The translations under genes were made by a program, and so were the position numbers. Positions 22,590-33,494 of a DNA stretch of 64,000 nt are shown here, piece after piece. Position 1 is the first letter of the stretch. The number at the start of each line of letters is the position of its first letter. The DNA is from Heterohyrax brucei (lineage: Eukaryota > Chordata > Mammalia > Hyracoidea > Procaviidae). The DNA is taken from the NCBI GenBank assembly GCA_028571685.1, contig CM053141.1:73517833-73581832 (forward strand), read 5' to 3'. The notes below the pieces were generated by a model. That model saw only the letters and a list, made by a program, of their open reading frames with translations. It was not told the origin of the DNA and did not search any database.

Positions 22590-22803
22590 CACTGTGACCT
22601 ATTACATATTTAGCACTTACTGTATCAGGCACTGTACTAGGCACTATTGAAGGTAGTACCTCTAATCCACAGAACAAGACAGGCACTAGTTTACCAAGGT
22701 TACAGAAAAGAGACCTCATAGATAGTACTTGTTAGGGCTGAGGTTCAAATTCAGGTCTGTCCAGCTCCAAAACCAAAAATCTTTTCACAATGCTCCACTG
22801 CCC
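22590..22803 (-). repeat. MIR SINE, antisense
   Basis: TTAGCACTTACTGTATCAGG, CACTGTACTAGGCAC, a worn oligo-T/CAGA region, then GAGGTTCAAATTCAGGTCTG and ATGCTCCACTGCC follow antisense MIR order from the 3' end to the tRNA-like head. Confidence 0.75.
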
Positions 22804-23274
22804 ACAGAAAATCTGTTGGAAGGTCAGTTACTACAACAAAACAAAAATATATATTTTTACAGGAAAAAGCAAAACCACCCCCAATATTCTCCCCAACGTC
22901 CCTGAAACTTCAAAAGACATTCTTAAGTCCTAGCTGTAAATCATTCAAGTCCCTGCCACATGATGTCACCATAAGCTGAAATCTACTTGATGGCAACCGG
23001 TTACTGGTTATGACATCTAAAACAAGTATAAATTATCCAAGTTCTTTGAAACTTCAGAAATACTTCAGGATTCATTTGTGTGGTATAAAGTCCCCTCTAA
23101 ACCATGATATAATCAGGTCTTACATTAAATCATTATGGCTGGCAGAATGGGAACCAGAAAGTTCAAGAGACAGATGGACATCTTTTCAAGTCAGATTGGA
23201 AAAACACATTCCAAGAAGACATGCAAGTATTTATGCAGCTCATATACCTTGAGAGAGTAAGCAGACTCTGGGCA

Positions 23275-23560
23275 GATGCCAGGATCATTTATTCATTCAT
23301 GTTCAAAACACAGAGGTAGAGAAGAAGTATACACACCCTTAGCCCCTGGCCTCACAAAGCTTTCAGTCTAGGGGTGGGGAGCCAGGCATTAATCAAGTGA
23401 TCCCACAGACATGGTCATGTGAGGAAAAGGAAAGTACAAGGTTCTGTGACAGAGCATAACAGAGAACCTGATTTAATGGGTGGGGGAGGTCTATGAGGCA
23501 AGAAAGTCTTCCCGAGGAGTTTTTGTTTACCAATAAGAGTTCATTGTTCCCCTGATCTCT
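23275..23560 (-). mobile_element. L2 LINE fragment, antisense
   Basis: CACAAAGCTTTCAGTCTAGG, then GGGGAGGTCTATGAGGCAAG and AGTCTTCCCGAGGAG are the antisense of the L2 3' region, in which a gaggccttccctgacc-type block precedes the tail. Confidence 0.5.
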
Positions 23561-23584
23561 ACTCATCTGGAACAAAAGAGTAAC

Positions 23585-24190
23585 TTAGAAACCAAAGACT
23601 CAGAGAAGAAAGAAGTCTACAAGACTACTAGTCTACACAAGCCACAGCCTCACTACCCTGAGATCAGAAGAACTAGATGGTGTCCAGCTACCCTTACCAA
23701 TTGTTCTGATCAGAGCCACAAGAGACAGATTCTCATGTAACAGGAGATAAATGGAAAAGAGAACTCAAATTCTGAAAAAACCCAAACATAACTAGACGAG
23801 AGGAGACTAGAAGACTCCCTGAGGCTATCACCCTGAAATACACTTTAAACTTGAAGCTGAAATTATCCCTTCACTTCATCTTTTGGCTGAATAGCAGACT
23901 GGATCATAAAATAAAGAATATTATCTGTGAATAAGGAGCTTATTAAAAAAAAAATCATCTTAGGAGACCAAATGGTGAAAATTTACTCTAATGTCAAGAT
24001 GAGAAGACAAGGGAGCAGGGAAACCAGAGTACTGGGAATGGCATAGCCAGAAGGAAATGAATGACAAGGAGGACACATTGTAGAAAACGCTAACCAATAT
24101 CATTCAATAATTTGTGCAGAAACTCTCAAATGCAAACCTAAGTTTCTACGCAAATTCACTTTAAACACAATATTATTTTTTTAAAAAAGA
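23585..24190 (+). mobile_element. L1 3' UTR fragment, sense
   Basis: AGTCTACACAAGCCACAGCC, ATCAGAAGAACTAGATGGTG, TCACCCTGAAATACACTTTA and the closing AAACACAATATTATTTTTTT match the L1 3' UTRs at 27060-27590 and 62150-62770 in the same order. No ORF2 remains, so it is strongly 5' truncated. Confidence 0.75.
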
Positions 24191-24249
24191 ATTTATCATT
24201 CCCTAGTTAGGCATGACTGCATTATGTAACAATGACACTTAGGTAGGGA

Positions 24250-24511
24250 CTCTGGAGCAGACTATCCAGTAAGCAAGTTAAGCACAGGCTTATGTAAATA
24301 AGCACATGTAAGCATGTGCTAACACTACTTATAGGGTCATCCACCCCATCAGGGACTCTAAATTTGAAAAGAGGCTTAGATTCTGTAGCAAGGTGCCACC
24401 CATACTTTAGAAGGAAAATCTCTGATGCAGTGAAAACTTGTGAAATTATCGCTCACTACAGATTAGTAACTAAACCTGAGCTTACCTTGCTTATTGGATA
24501 ATCCACCCCTG
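24250..24511. mobile_element. Putative hAT-like element with inverted termini, copy 2
   Basis: The right end TTGCTTATTGGATAATCC runs on to CACCCCTG at 24511. Its reverse complement is close to the left end of the copy at 16697. The left end here is worn (ACTATCCAGTAAGCAAG at 24271-24287). A perfect 8-bp hairpin AGCACATG/CATGTGCT lies at 24301-24320. About 262 bp, with no coding capacity. Confidence 0.55.
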
Positions 24512-25590
24512 TTAATGAGCTACTCTCCAACCTGTATCTTCAAAGCCACTAACCAAGCCCACCGATGATGGCTATAAGTCATTAGAATTGTGGGAAATCC
24601 CTGATCCCCCTGACTTTTCTTTCAGAGTGTGAATTTCTGGGATTTAAGCCTAATGACTTGGATCAGTCCCCTCCCTTTTCCTACCCCCCACTGTTCTGCT
24701 CTTCCCTACTCTTCACTCTTAGCCTAACAGCTATACAGCTATAGGTTAACTATAATTCTCTATATCTTCATAGAGAAGGAATTAGGATTAATTAAAGCCT
24801 CTTTGGGACAAATAAAGTTCGCTTCATCTTTCTACAAGGCAAGTAAATAGCCTACAGATCTGTAATATTTGATCAGCTACATTCACCTCGGATTGTCCAA
24901 AGGAAACCAGGAAATGCAGGACCAAAATACATAAGCTCCTAACTCACTCTCTAAGCCATACAAAAATTGGAAGAATGTTACACTTTGAATATTTACATCC
25001 CAATAGTGTTGGACTTTCTCACATAGAGAATTCAACCTTGAAAAGGGGCTACGCTGCTCTTTTCTGCCATTAGTAGGCAGAGGCTGCCTCACCATCCCTG
25101 CCAGAGTCAGGAAAGGCTATTATCTATCTCCTGGATTTAGTGAAGCAAATAGAAGTTTGATTTCTTTTCAGATAAAAGAGATCATGCAAATGAGAATTTT
25201 ATCTTGCATGGAGGAGTGACAAAGTAGGAGAATGAATCCTACTTGATTACAATCTTTCATCATTCTGATTTTATAATTACTGAATGGAATCAATCAGCTT
25301 TCAATTGTTACCTTGGTGAAAGATTAAAACATCATTACTTGTCCTATATTTTTCACACTTTAGCAAATTTTAATAAATGGAATGCATGAGGAATGGTTAT
25401 ATTATCTTTCATGGTATTGGAACACTAATGGCATTTCTATTGATTTTAATTCACATTTGTTGGTTAAAATGAGTCAGATTCCAGCGAGGCATGGCATCCC
25501 ATAACCACCACTAACAAATGATGACCACTGAACACTGAAATAGCCCAAATGAAACCATTAATCAGAAATATCATAAAATAATTCCCAAAA
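24512..25590. other. Repeat-poor AT-rich tract
   Basis: No recognisable repeat, RNA or exon. 25140-25450 is AT-rich and unlike the repeats around it. It could be conserved non-coding sequence, which cannot be tested here. Confidence 0.35.
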
Positions 25591-25605
25591 AAACTAGGGC
25601 AGTCT

Positions 25606-27590
25606 TTATGAACACACACTTCACCAAAGAAGACATCCAGGCAGCCAACAAATACATAAAGAGACCCTTGCAATCACTATCCATTACAGAGCTGCAAATC
25701 AAACAGCAATGAGATATCATCCTACCACAGCAAAAATGGCAATGATCAAAAAATAAATAAATAAACAAAACAGAAAATAACAAATGCTGGCAAGGACGTG
25801 AGGAGACTAGAACTTTCATACACTGCTACTCGGATTGTACAATGGTACAACCAGTATGGAAAACAGCATGGCACTTCCTTAGAACGTTACAAAGAAATAT
25901 CTTATGATCCAGCAATCCCACTGCTAGGTATATAGCCCGGAGAAATGAGAGCAGTGACACAAATAGATATATGCACACTCATCTTCATCACAGCATTAAT
26001 CACAGTAACAAAGATGGAAACAATCTAAGTGCCTGTCAACAGAATGGATACACAAACTATGGTGCATACACACAGTGAAATATTATACAATGTTAAAGAA
26101 AAGCAATAAATCCATGTAACATCTCACAACATGGATAAACCTGGAGGTCATTACACTGAGTGAAATAAGCCAACCACAAAAGGACAAATATTGTATGAGA
26201 CCACTATTATGAAAAGTCAAGAAAAGGTTTACACACAGAAAGAAACTGTCTTTGATGGATACCAGGGATGTGAACAGGAGGGAGGTAAAATTACCAACTA
26301 GATTAAAAAAAAAAAAAAGTGACCATCAATTCCATTCCAACTCGTAACCACTCTATAGTACTACCCCATAAAATTTCTAAAGGGAGTCTGGTGGATTTGA
26401 ACTAGTGGCTGTAGCATTTAGCCACTATGTCACCAGGTTTTCCAACTAGATAGCAAATACAAGTTAACTTCGGTGAAGGGAAAAGTAATACACAAGAAGG
26501 GGGATGTCACCACAACATGACTGAGATAAAGGATGACACTGGAAAGGAACACAAGAGTACAACAAGATAACAGTAAACACTACTGTATATACAATCTTGC
26601 AGTAACAGTAGTTTTATGTGTGGATACAGACATCCATATGTAAGTTGATCAGATATAGGACAGCATATGAGAGTATACCTATGAGCACACATGGGTTTTA
26701 TAGAAGATACTTCTACATGCCTATTAGTATTGCTGCAAATATATCCATGTATATAGCAGACTACACAGAGGGCGAAGTTATGAAAACTTCTCAGCTATAA
26801 TCAAACATCTTGAGGGTCTGGGTCACTCAGCTGGAGGGCTTAGAACAATTGTCTTGGGGAACATCTAGGTAAATTGGCATAACATAGTCCATAAAGACAA
26901 TATTCTACATTGTACTTCGGTGAGTAACATCTGAGGTCTTAACAGCTTGTGAACAGTCATCTAAGATACACCTACTGGTCTCTTCCCATCCAGAAAAAAA
27001 GAAGAGTGAAAAAAAGACTCAATGAAACAGTCCAAAGAATGAGGATCATACAAACTACAGTCCCCGCTAGCCTAGACCAGAAGAACTAGATGGTGCCTGG
27101 CTACCACTACTAACCAACCACTCTGATAAGGATCACAATAGAAGGTTCTGAACAACATGGGAGAAAAACGTAGAACAAAATTCATATTCATAAAAAAGAT
27201 CACACTTACTGGTCTGATACAAATTGCTGGAATTCCTGAGACTATGGCCTTTCAAAACTGGAACAAAACCCACTCCCAGAAATCACCTTTCAACCAAATG
27301 ATCAACAGGTCTATAAAGTGAACAGTAACACCCATGAGGAATGTGCTTTGCACAACAATCAACCACACAAGACCAAAGGAGTAGTATCTGTCCCAAAACA
27401 AAGTTTGAAAGAAAAGAAGGGACAGAAAAAATGGGCAAATGGAAATGGGGAACCCAGGGAGGAAAGGGTAGACTGTTGTCACAATGAGGAGATTACAACA
27501 AACATCACAAAACAAAATGTATAGAAATTGTTGAATGGGAAACTAATTTGCTATGTAAGCTTTCACCCAAACCACAAAAACATGTTCAAA
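25606..27590 (+). pseudogene. 5'-truncated L1: end of ORF2 and long 3' UTR, with target-site duplication
   Basis: Target duplications AAACTAGGGCAGTCT (25591-25605) and AAATTAGGGCAGTCT (27591-27605) bracket it, with one mismatch. The sense frame starts inside ORF2 with HFTKEDIQAANKYIK and continues through the L1 block ATCCAGCAATCCCACTGCTA at 25909 and GAGTGAAATAAGCC at 26158. After the end of ORF2 the 3' UTR is unusually long, about 1.2 kb even without the SINE. It is interrupted by the SINE at 26304-26441. The frame is broken and the element is inert. Confidence 0.9.
26304..26441 (-). repeat. AfroSINE type A, antisense, with perfect target-site duplication
   Basis: It is flanked by CCAACTAGAT at 26294-26303 and 26442-26451. 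The A-run at 26304-26318 is the antisense of a T-rich SINE tail. It contains CATCAATTCCATTCCAACTC, GTCTGGTGGATTTGAACT and GCCACTATGTCACCAGG. Confidence 0.9.
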
Positions 27591-27605
27591 AAATTAGGGC
27601 AGTCT

Positions 27606-28010
27606 GTTTTCCTAATGAACATCTTTTATGATATATTGATTCATTTGTAACTTTAGCACATTGGTAATTTTTCTATTAAAATTATTTCCAAATAACTATA
27701 TTAAGAGCATTTTGAAGATGCCAAACTGGAAGTGTGTAATTTATCAGTGGAGGGGATTACAGACACATCTTTCTATTAAGGTGAAAGTAACTGCTGAAGA
27801 TCAAAGAATACATACAACTCTTCCCTAAAACCACTCAAGAGTTGAAAAATTCTTTCTTATCTTTTCTTATAGTGATTAAATGAAAGTATACATCCAGATC
27901 AATTTTGCATGCCTGCCTAGTTGTAACTCCTTCTGCTCTCCTTGCCCCCTGACAGCACACTCCTCCTTTTCATGAAAAATTCTTAATCCAGTACATAGAA
28001 AGACCATAAG
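27606..28010. other. Unassigned AT-rich sequence
   Basis: Nothing is recognised between the L1 and the MIR. Confidence 0.45.
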
Positions 28011-28690
28011 GTATGATAGTTAAGGGTGCAGTTTCTGTGCCCAGACAACATGACTTCAAATAACTTTGGTTACTTTACCCCACAATCAATGGCCATAGAA
28101 GAAGCAGTCAAGAAATCAAAAGGTGCATTGCATTGGGAAAATATGCTGCAAAGGACTCTTTAAAGTACTGAAAAGTAAAGATGTCACCTTGAAGACTAAG
28201 TGGGCCTGACCCAAGACACAGTATTTTCAACCGTATTATACACATGCAAAAGCTGGACAATGGACAAAGAAGAAGAATTGATGCCTTTGAATTGTGGTGT
28301 TGGAGAAGAATGTTGAATGTATCATGGACCGCAAAAAGAACAAACAGATCTGCTCTGGAAGAGGTAGAACCAGAGTGCTCCTCGGAAGCAAAGATGGCAA
28401 GACTGCATCTTACATACTTTGAACATCTTGTCAGGAAGGATCAGTCCCTAGAGAACATCATGCTTAGTAAAGTGTAGGCGCAGCGATAGACTGCCACAGT
28501 GGCCACAACAGGCTTAAGCATAAAAATGATTGAGGACACGCTGCAAGACCAGGCAGTGTTCCATTCTGTTGTTCACAGGACCACTATGAGTCAGAACTGA
28601 CTTGACAGCATCTCACAACAACAACTTTACTCCACTGTGCCTCAGTTCCCTCATCTGTGAAACAGGAATGTAACAGAACCCACTTCACCT
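28011..28690 (+). repeat. MIR SINE, sense, split by an RTE insertion
   Basis: The head GATAGTTAAGGGTGCAGTTT is followed by CAGACAACATGACTTCAAAT. After the insert comes the MIR core CTGTGCCTCAGTTCCCTCAT, CTGTGAAACAGGAATG. ACTTTACCCCAC (28072-28083) and ACTTTACTCCAC (28623-28634) repeat at the junctions with one mismatch, marking the target duplication. Confidence 0.8.
28084..28622 (+). pseudogene. RTE/BovB-like LINE 3' fragment, sense
   Basis: Landmarks are AAGAAGCAGTCAAGAAATCA, TTGCATTGGGAAAATATGCT, GATGTCACCTTGAAGACTAA, TGATGCCTTTGAATTGTGG, AGATGGCAAGACTGCATCTT, TTGTCAGGAAGGATCAGTCC and the terminal GACTTGACAGCATCTCACAA. The frame at 28244-28477 is the remnant of the RTE C-terminus (MQKLDNGQRRRIDAFELWCW). 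Confidence 0.9.
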
Positions 28691-28997
28691 TGCCATTCTT
28701 AGTATGGAATGTATGAGTACATAAAGCACATTTCAGAATACTCCTGTCAAACTACATCAAATTTAACATACGTGAAGATTGTTTTCTTTCTCCCAAATTT
28801 GCTCTGTTTAATTTTTCCCAAAACTTATTCATCTCACTAGCTGGTAAATTGCACCACGCTTCCTGTAGGGCCACTGACATCAAGGAGGGTCTGACATCCA
28901 GAGTTCGAACTTGAAGGAGGTAAAAATTAGGTTAAGATAGGAAAAGAGACTGTTATGTGCTCCATAGTTTGAATCTCTTTCTCACAACCCCTATCTT

Positions 28998-29088
28998 CAA
29001 TACCAAAACCAGTTGTGTTTGAGTGGACCTTGACTCATGGCGACCACATGTAGGTAGAATAGAACTGTGCTCCAGGGTTTTCTCTTCT
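28998..29088 (-). repeat. AfroSINE type B fragment, antisense
   Basis: Only the 3' half remains: CCTTGACTCATGGCGACCAC, AGAATAGAACTGTGCTCCAG, GGTTTTC. A 5' truncation or a later break removed the head. Confidence 0.65.
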
Positions 29089-29094
29089 TTTCCT

Positions 29095-29182
29095 TTTTTT
29101 AAATTAATTTATTTAATTGCTGTTTTTGTTGCTGTTGAGAATACACATAGCTGGAATTTCTACATGTGCAATTCAGTACATG
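29095..29182 (-). mobile_element. Antisense L1 3' UTR fragment
   Basis: TTGTTGCTGTTGAGAATACA and TCTACATGTGCAATTCAGTA resemble the antisense 3' UTR seen in old L1 copies. It is short, so the call is modest. Confidence 0.4.
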
Positions 29183-30946
29183 CAAGTAAAGTTTTGCTGG
29201 AGATAACTCAAAAACATGTGCAGCAGTCCATCAACAGGGAAATCCCAAAAATTCAAGCCAGATTCAGAAGAGGCCATATTAACAAGGGACATCACTGCTG
29301 ACGTCCAGTGGATCTTGGATGAAAGCAGAGAATACCAGAAAGATATTTAACTGTACTTTATTGACTATACAAAGGCATCTGACTGTGTGAATTGTAATAA
29401 ATCACTGTAAAGAATAGAAATTCCAGAACACTTAATTATGTTCATGTAGAACCTATACATAAACCAAGAGACAGTAATTTCAACAAGGGGATACTGTGTG
29501 GTTTAAAGTCAGGAAAGGCATGTGTCAGAGTAGTATCCTTTTCCCACATTTATTTAATCTGTATGGGAGCAAATCTGAGAAGCTGGACCATATAAAGAAG
29601 ACTATAGCACCAGGATTGAAGGAAGACTCATTAACAGCCTACAACACGCAGATGACACAACTTTCCTTGCTGAAAGAGAAAACACTTGAAGACTTTACTA
29701 ATAAAGATCAAACACCACGGCCTTCAGTAGGAACTACACATCAACATAAAGAAAACAAAAATCCTTACAACCAGATCAATAAGCAAGAGTTTCATAAATG
29801 GAGAAAATATTGAAGTTGCCAAGGATTTCATTTCACCTGGATCCACAATCAACACCCACAGAAACAGTAGTCAAAAAATCAAATGATGTATTCCACTAGG
29901 CAAATTTGCTGTAAGAAACCTCTTTAAAGTGTGTTGTTGTTGTTAGGTGCTGTTGAGTCGGTTCCGACTCATACCAACCCTATAAACAACAGAATGAAAC
30001 ATTGTCCGGTCTTGTGCCATGTTCACAATCATTTTTATGCTTAAGCCCATTGTTGCAGCCACTATGTCAATCCATCTCATCAGGGTTCTTCCTCTTTTTC
30101 ACTGATCCTCCAGTCTACCAAGCATGAGGTCCTTCTCCATGGACTGATCTTTCCCAATAACATGTCCAAAGTACATAAGACACAGTCTTGCCATCTTTGC
30201 TTCCAAAGAGCACTCTACTTGTACTTCTTCCAGAACAGATCTATTTGTTCTTTTTGTGGTCCAGGGTACATTCCACATTCTTCTCCAACACCACAATTCA
30301 AAGGCATCAATTCTTCGTCTGTCTTCTTTGTTCATGATCCAGCTTTTGCATGCATATGATGTGACTGAAAATACCATGGCTTGGGTCAGATGCATTTTAG
30401 TCTTCAAGGTGACATCCTTGCTTTTGAATATTTTAAAGAGGTCCCTTGCAGTGTAAAAAGCAAAAATATCACTTCAAGGATTCAGAAGCACCTGACACAA
30501 GCCATGGCATTTTCAGTCACTTTATACCCATGCAAATACTGGACAATGAATAAGGAAGACCTACGACAAATTGATGCCTTTGAATTAAGGTGTTGGCAAA
30601 GAATATTGAATAGACCATAGACTAGCAGAAGAATGACCAAATTTGCCTTAGAAGAAGTACAGCCAGAATGCTCCTTAGAAGCAAAAACAGTGAGACTTCA
30701 TCCTGCATACTTAGGACACTTACCAGTAGGGACCAGTTCCTAGAGAAGGATATCACACTTTGTAAAATAGAGGGTCAATGAAAAAGAGGAAGACTCTCAA
30801 CAAAATGGACTGACACAGTGGCTACAACAAGGGGCTCAAACACAACAATGATTCTGAGGACAGCCAGAACCAGGCAGCATTTCATGCTGTTGTACACAGG
30901 GTCTTTATGAGTGGAGAACTGACTTGAGAGTACCTAACAACAAACA
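29183..30946 (+). pseudogene. RTE/BovB-like LINE, sense, interrupted by an inverted RTE copy
   Basis: The sense parts are 29183-29932 and 30455-30946. The first carries the RT region: GAAAGCAGAGAATACCAGAA, GACTATACAAAGGCATCTGA and a degenerate catalytic box reading HADDTTFLA near 29650, where YADD is expected. The second continues with CTGACACAAGCCATGGCATT and ends GAGAGTACCTAACAACAAAC. An antisense RTE 3' end lies between them. The frame is broken at many points. Confidence 0.9.
29933..30449 (-). pseudogene. Inverted RTE 3'-end copy inserted in RTE
   Basis: It starts with GTTGTTGTTAGGTGCTGTTG at 29934 (the RTE 3' terminus in antisense) and ends near GTCCCTTGCA at 30450. The minus frame at 30099-30407 (102 codons) preserves RRRIDAFELWCWRRMWNVPW and other parts of the RTE C-terminus. 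AGTGT occurs at both junctions (29928-29932, 30450-30454). It looks better preserved than its host. Confidence 0.9.
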
Positions 30947-30970
30947 TGATCAGTCTAGTAAAGAATGCAT

Positions 30971-31030
30971 ACCGAACCAAATCAAACCCAGCGCAATCAA
31001 GTCAATGCTGACTCATAGCAACCCTATATA
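30971..31030 (-). repeat. AfroSINE fragment, antisense 3' end only
   Basis: ACCCAGCGCAATCAAGTCAA and GACTCATAGCAACCCTATA are the terminal block of the SINE. The remainder is missing. Confidence 0.65.
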
Positions 31031-32756
31031 CACATGCAAAAGACTACAAGGCAACATGGAAACATTAAAGTAATTGACTTCATATTGTCATAAAAATCAC
31101 GTGAATTTTTTTCCACAGTTACTGTTTGTCTGTATATTACAAGTGAAAATATGTTAAAATAAAATCACTAGAGAATATAATTGGGCAAATTGTTATTTCT
31201 CTCTTAGCAAATCATTCCCCTGACTGGGCACACTTACTTAGATATACAGTCTCTCTGTGGCTCACTTTTCCATAAAATGGAAATAACAACATCAATTATT
31301 TCACAGTGTTGTCATAGAAAGTAAATGCATAAGTTTATGTGGTAACATTATGTGAAACATAATAAGAGAGTAATAAATATTAGCTATTGTTATGATCTAA
31401 TTCACTTCCCAAAACATAGGTTATGATCATTTCTGTTAATCTTGCTTTTAATTCCCAACCACTGTTACTAATAAGCCCAGGAAGACTAGAACAGAAGTTA
31501 GGAACCTGCACTCTAGTGTCAATCAAGGAAAGTTGCTGTGTGATATGGGTCAAGCCTCTTGGACTCCATTTCTTCACTTGTTGAAAAGAAACTGATGCCT
31601 ACATGAAAATCCAGTGATATAAAGCACACAAAAGGATTTGATCACTATAAAGTCCAAAATGAGTGCCATTTGTCTAGTTTCTTATTTTACCAAGGAACAA
31701 ATGAAGACCCAAAATGAGTACATTGGTCATTTCAGAGAGAAGGACATAAATCTAGCAAACAGTGACAACACGCTTGATGTATATAGAGAAATGTACAAAG
31801 CACTCTTCAGAAATCCCAGACTAAGTGACTCTAGCTGGATCACTTAATGAATCTTCATGAATTTGGGCCAGATTCATAAATCCTTAAAGAAAACCCAAGC
31901 CATGCTCCAGAGGCTGAATAGATCATAGAGAATTTCACTTGGTATCTATAATCATTGCATCTAATCTGAAACTTAATGCAAATTCATGGAACACAAACTC
32001 CTTGCAAATTGAATCAAAGCAAGTCCAAAGGGCACATGAGCCATCTGGAGTAGACATGCTGATGACTGAGGCATTCCCAACCCAATAACATTGGAGGCAC
32101 TGGCATTGGGAGCAGACAAAGTGTCATCAACACCAACCTTGTCACAAAGGACATTTGAATTATAATGGATGTGAATGTGAATTATTTCAAGTAATATAAT
32201 ACACAAACTAATAATAACAACGTCTCATTTAGTGAATGAACTCTGAAATAATATGAACCCCCTTTAATGTAAAAATTCCTTGAGATTTGCACATTTTTAA
32301 GGTGGCAGGCTGTCTTGTAAACTGTGTTTCTTGTTAATACACTCAAAGATGACACCGCAACTGTTAGATAGAAGCACACGCACTCTTCAATTAGCAGGAG
32401 CTGTTGTGCATACACATCCAAACTTCAGCCGGGCATTTCAGTGACCACTGTGCCCTCATTTTAAACTTGACAGTCACTAAGAATTAAGTTTTTTGATTAG
32501 TTTATAAAAGTGTCCTTCCGTTGCTCATTTAAGCGATGGCCTTAGTTCCAAAAGACACACAGGAAAATCATTAGCTTTGAAATGGGCATTAGATGTGATA
32601 GAAAGCTATGACAAAGGTCTTATGTCTTAATGTTAATTGAGAAAGCACTGTATGAAACATTTAAGGCTGAGAAAACAAAAAGCAATTAAAGCAAAAACAG
32701 GCCATAGTAGATAACGAGTTTTGCCCTTAAAGAATTCACCTCTCTACTTTACACTT
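31031..32756. other. Repeat-poor tract with worn MIR pieces
   Basis: 31170-31385 is MIR-like in sense (CTCTGTGGCTCACTTTTCCA, ATAAAATGGAAATAACAAC, AGTAATAAATATTAG). 31500-31640 is another possible MIR (GGGTCAAGCCTCTTGGACTC). 32220-32720 matches no repeat I know and holds several TTAATT/CAATTA homeodomain-type motifs. No exon can be supported. Confidence 0.4.
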
Positions 32757-32911
32757 GGAAGAAAAGCCAGAAGATCTACTTCTGAAAATCAGTCAGTGAA
32801 AACCCTACAGATCTTAATGGCTCAATCCACAACAGATCACAGGGATGGCACAGGACCAGGTAACATTTCATTCCTTGTACATATCCACTTGACAGCAGCT
32901 AATAACAACAC
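32757..32911 (+). mobile_element. Short internally deleted RTE derivative
   Basis: The start matches the RTE 5' region (GAAGAAAAGCCAGAAGATCT, TACTTCTGAAAATCAGTCAG, TGAAAACCCTA). The end matches the RTE 3' region (GATGGCACAGGACCAGGTAA, TTGACAGCAGCTAATAACAA). Everything between is missing, as in the longer derivative at 56885-57271. Confidence 0.6.
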
Positions 32912-33044
32912 TGCACACTTACTTTTAATTCTACTAGCCTTAAATTACACAAGACTTTAATTATACAAGGTCTTTAGGAACATGTCTTTTGATTAAAAAG
33001 GTCCTCGCTCTGTATTTTCCTAACATAATAGGATTATAATTTAT

Positions 33045-33370
33045 AGAGCATAAAATTCACTCCTTTTCAGTAGGCAGTTCAAGATTTCTAAAACTTTACT
33101 GAATTGTAGAACCATCACCATAATCCTAGTTTTAGAACATTTTCATTACCCCAGTAAGATCTCTCAGGCCCCATTTCTACATCCAGTCCCAGGCCGCTGC
33201 ATTCTGCCTCCTTAGATTTGCCTTTTCTGGACATTTCAAACAATGAAATCATATAACATGTGATCTTTTGTGTCTTGCTTTCACTCAGCATGCTGCTCTT
33301 GGGGCTCGTCCATGTTGTAGCATGTAAAGGCATTTATTCATTTTTATTGCTAAACAGCATTTCATTGTAC
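33045..33370 (-). mobile_element. Antisense L1 3' UTR and ORF2 end
   Basis: Antisense L1 order is clear: GAGCATAAAATTCACTCC, ACTGAATTGTAGAACCATCA, TTTAGAACATTTTCATTACC, GCCTTTTCTGGACATTTC, TTGTGTCTTGCTTTCACTCA, CGTCCATGTTGTAGCATGTA and a closing GCATTTCATTGTACGGA. Confidence 0.8.
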
Positions 33371-33442
33371 GGATTCTGTAGTTGGTTTTAGACTTACGCT
33401 AAGATGACCTAGAGCTTTGGGTGCCAGAAGTGACTACGAATA

Positions 33443-33470
33443 GGCAGCCAAGTGCCGTCAAGTTGGATCC
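33443..33470 (-). repeat. 28-bp SINE stub between perfect 11-bp duplications
   Basis: GACTACGAATA occurs at 33432-33442 and 33471-33481. Between them lie 28 bases including AAGTGCCGTCAAGTTGGATC, the 3'-end block of the variant SINE seen at 13783. It is an extreme 5' truncation. Confidence 0.75.
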
Positions 33471-33494
33471 GACTACGAATAAATGACATAATTT

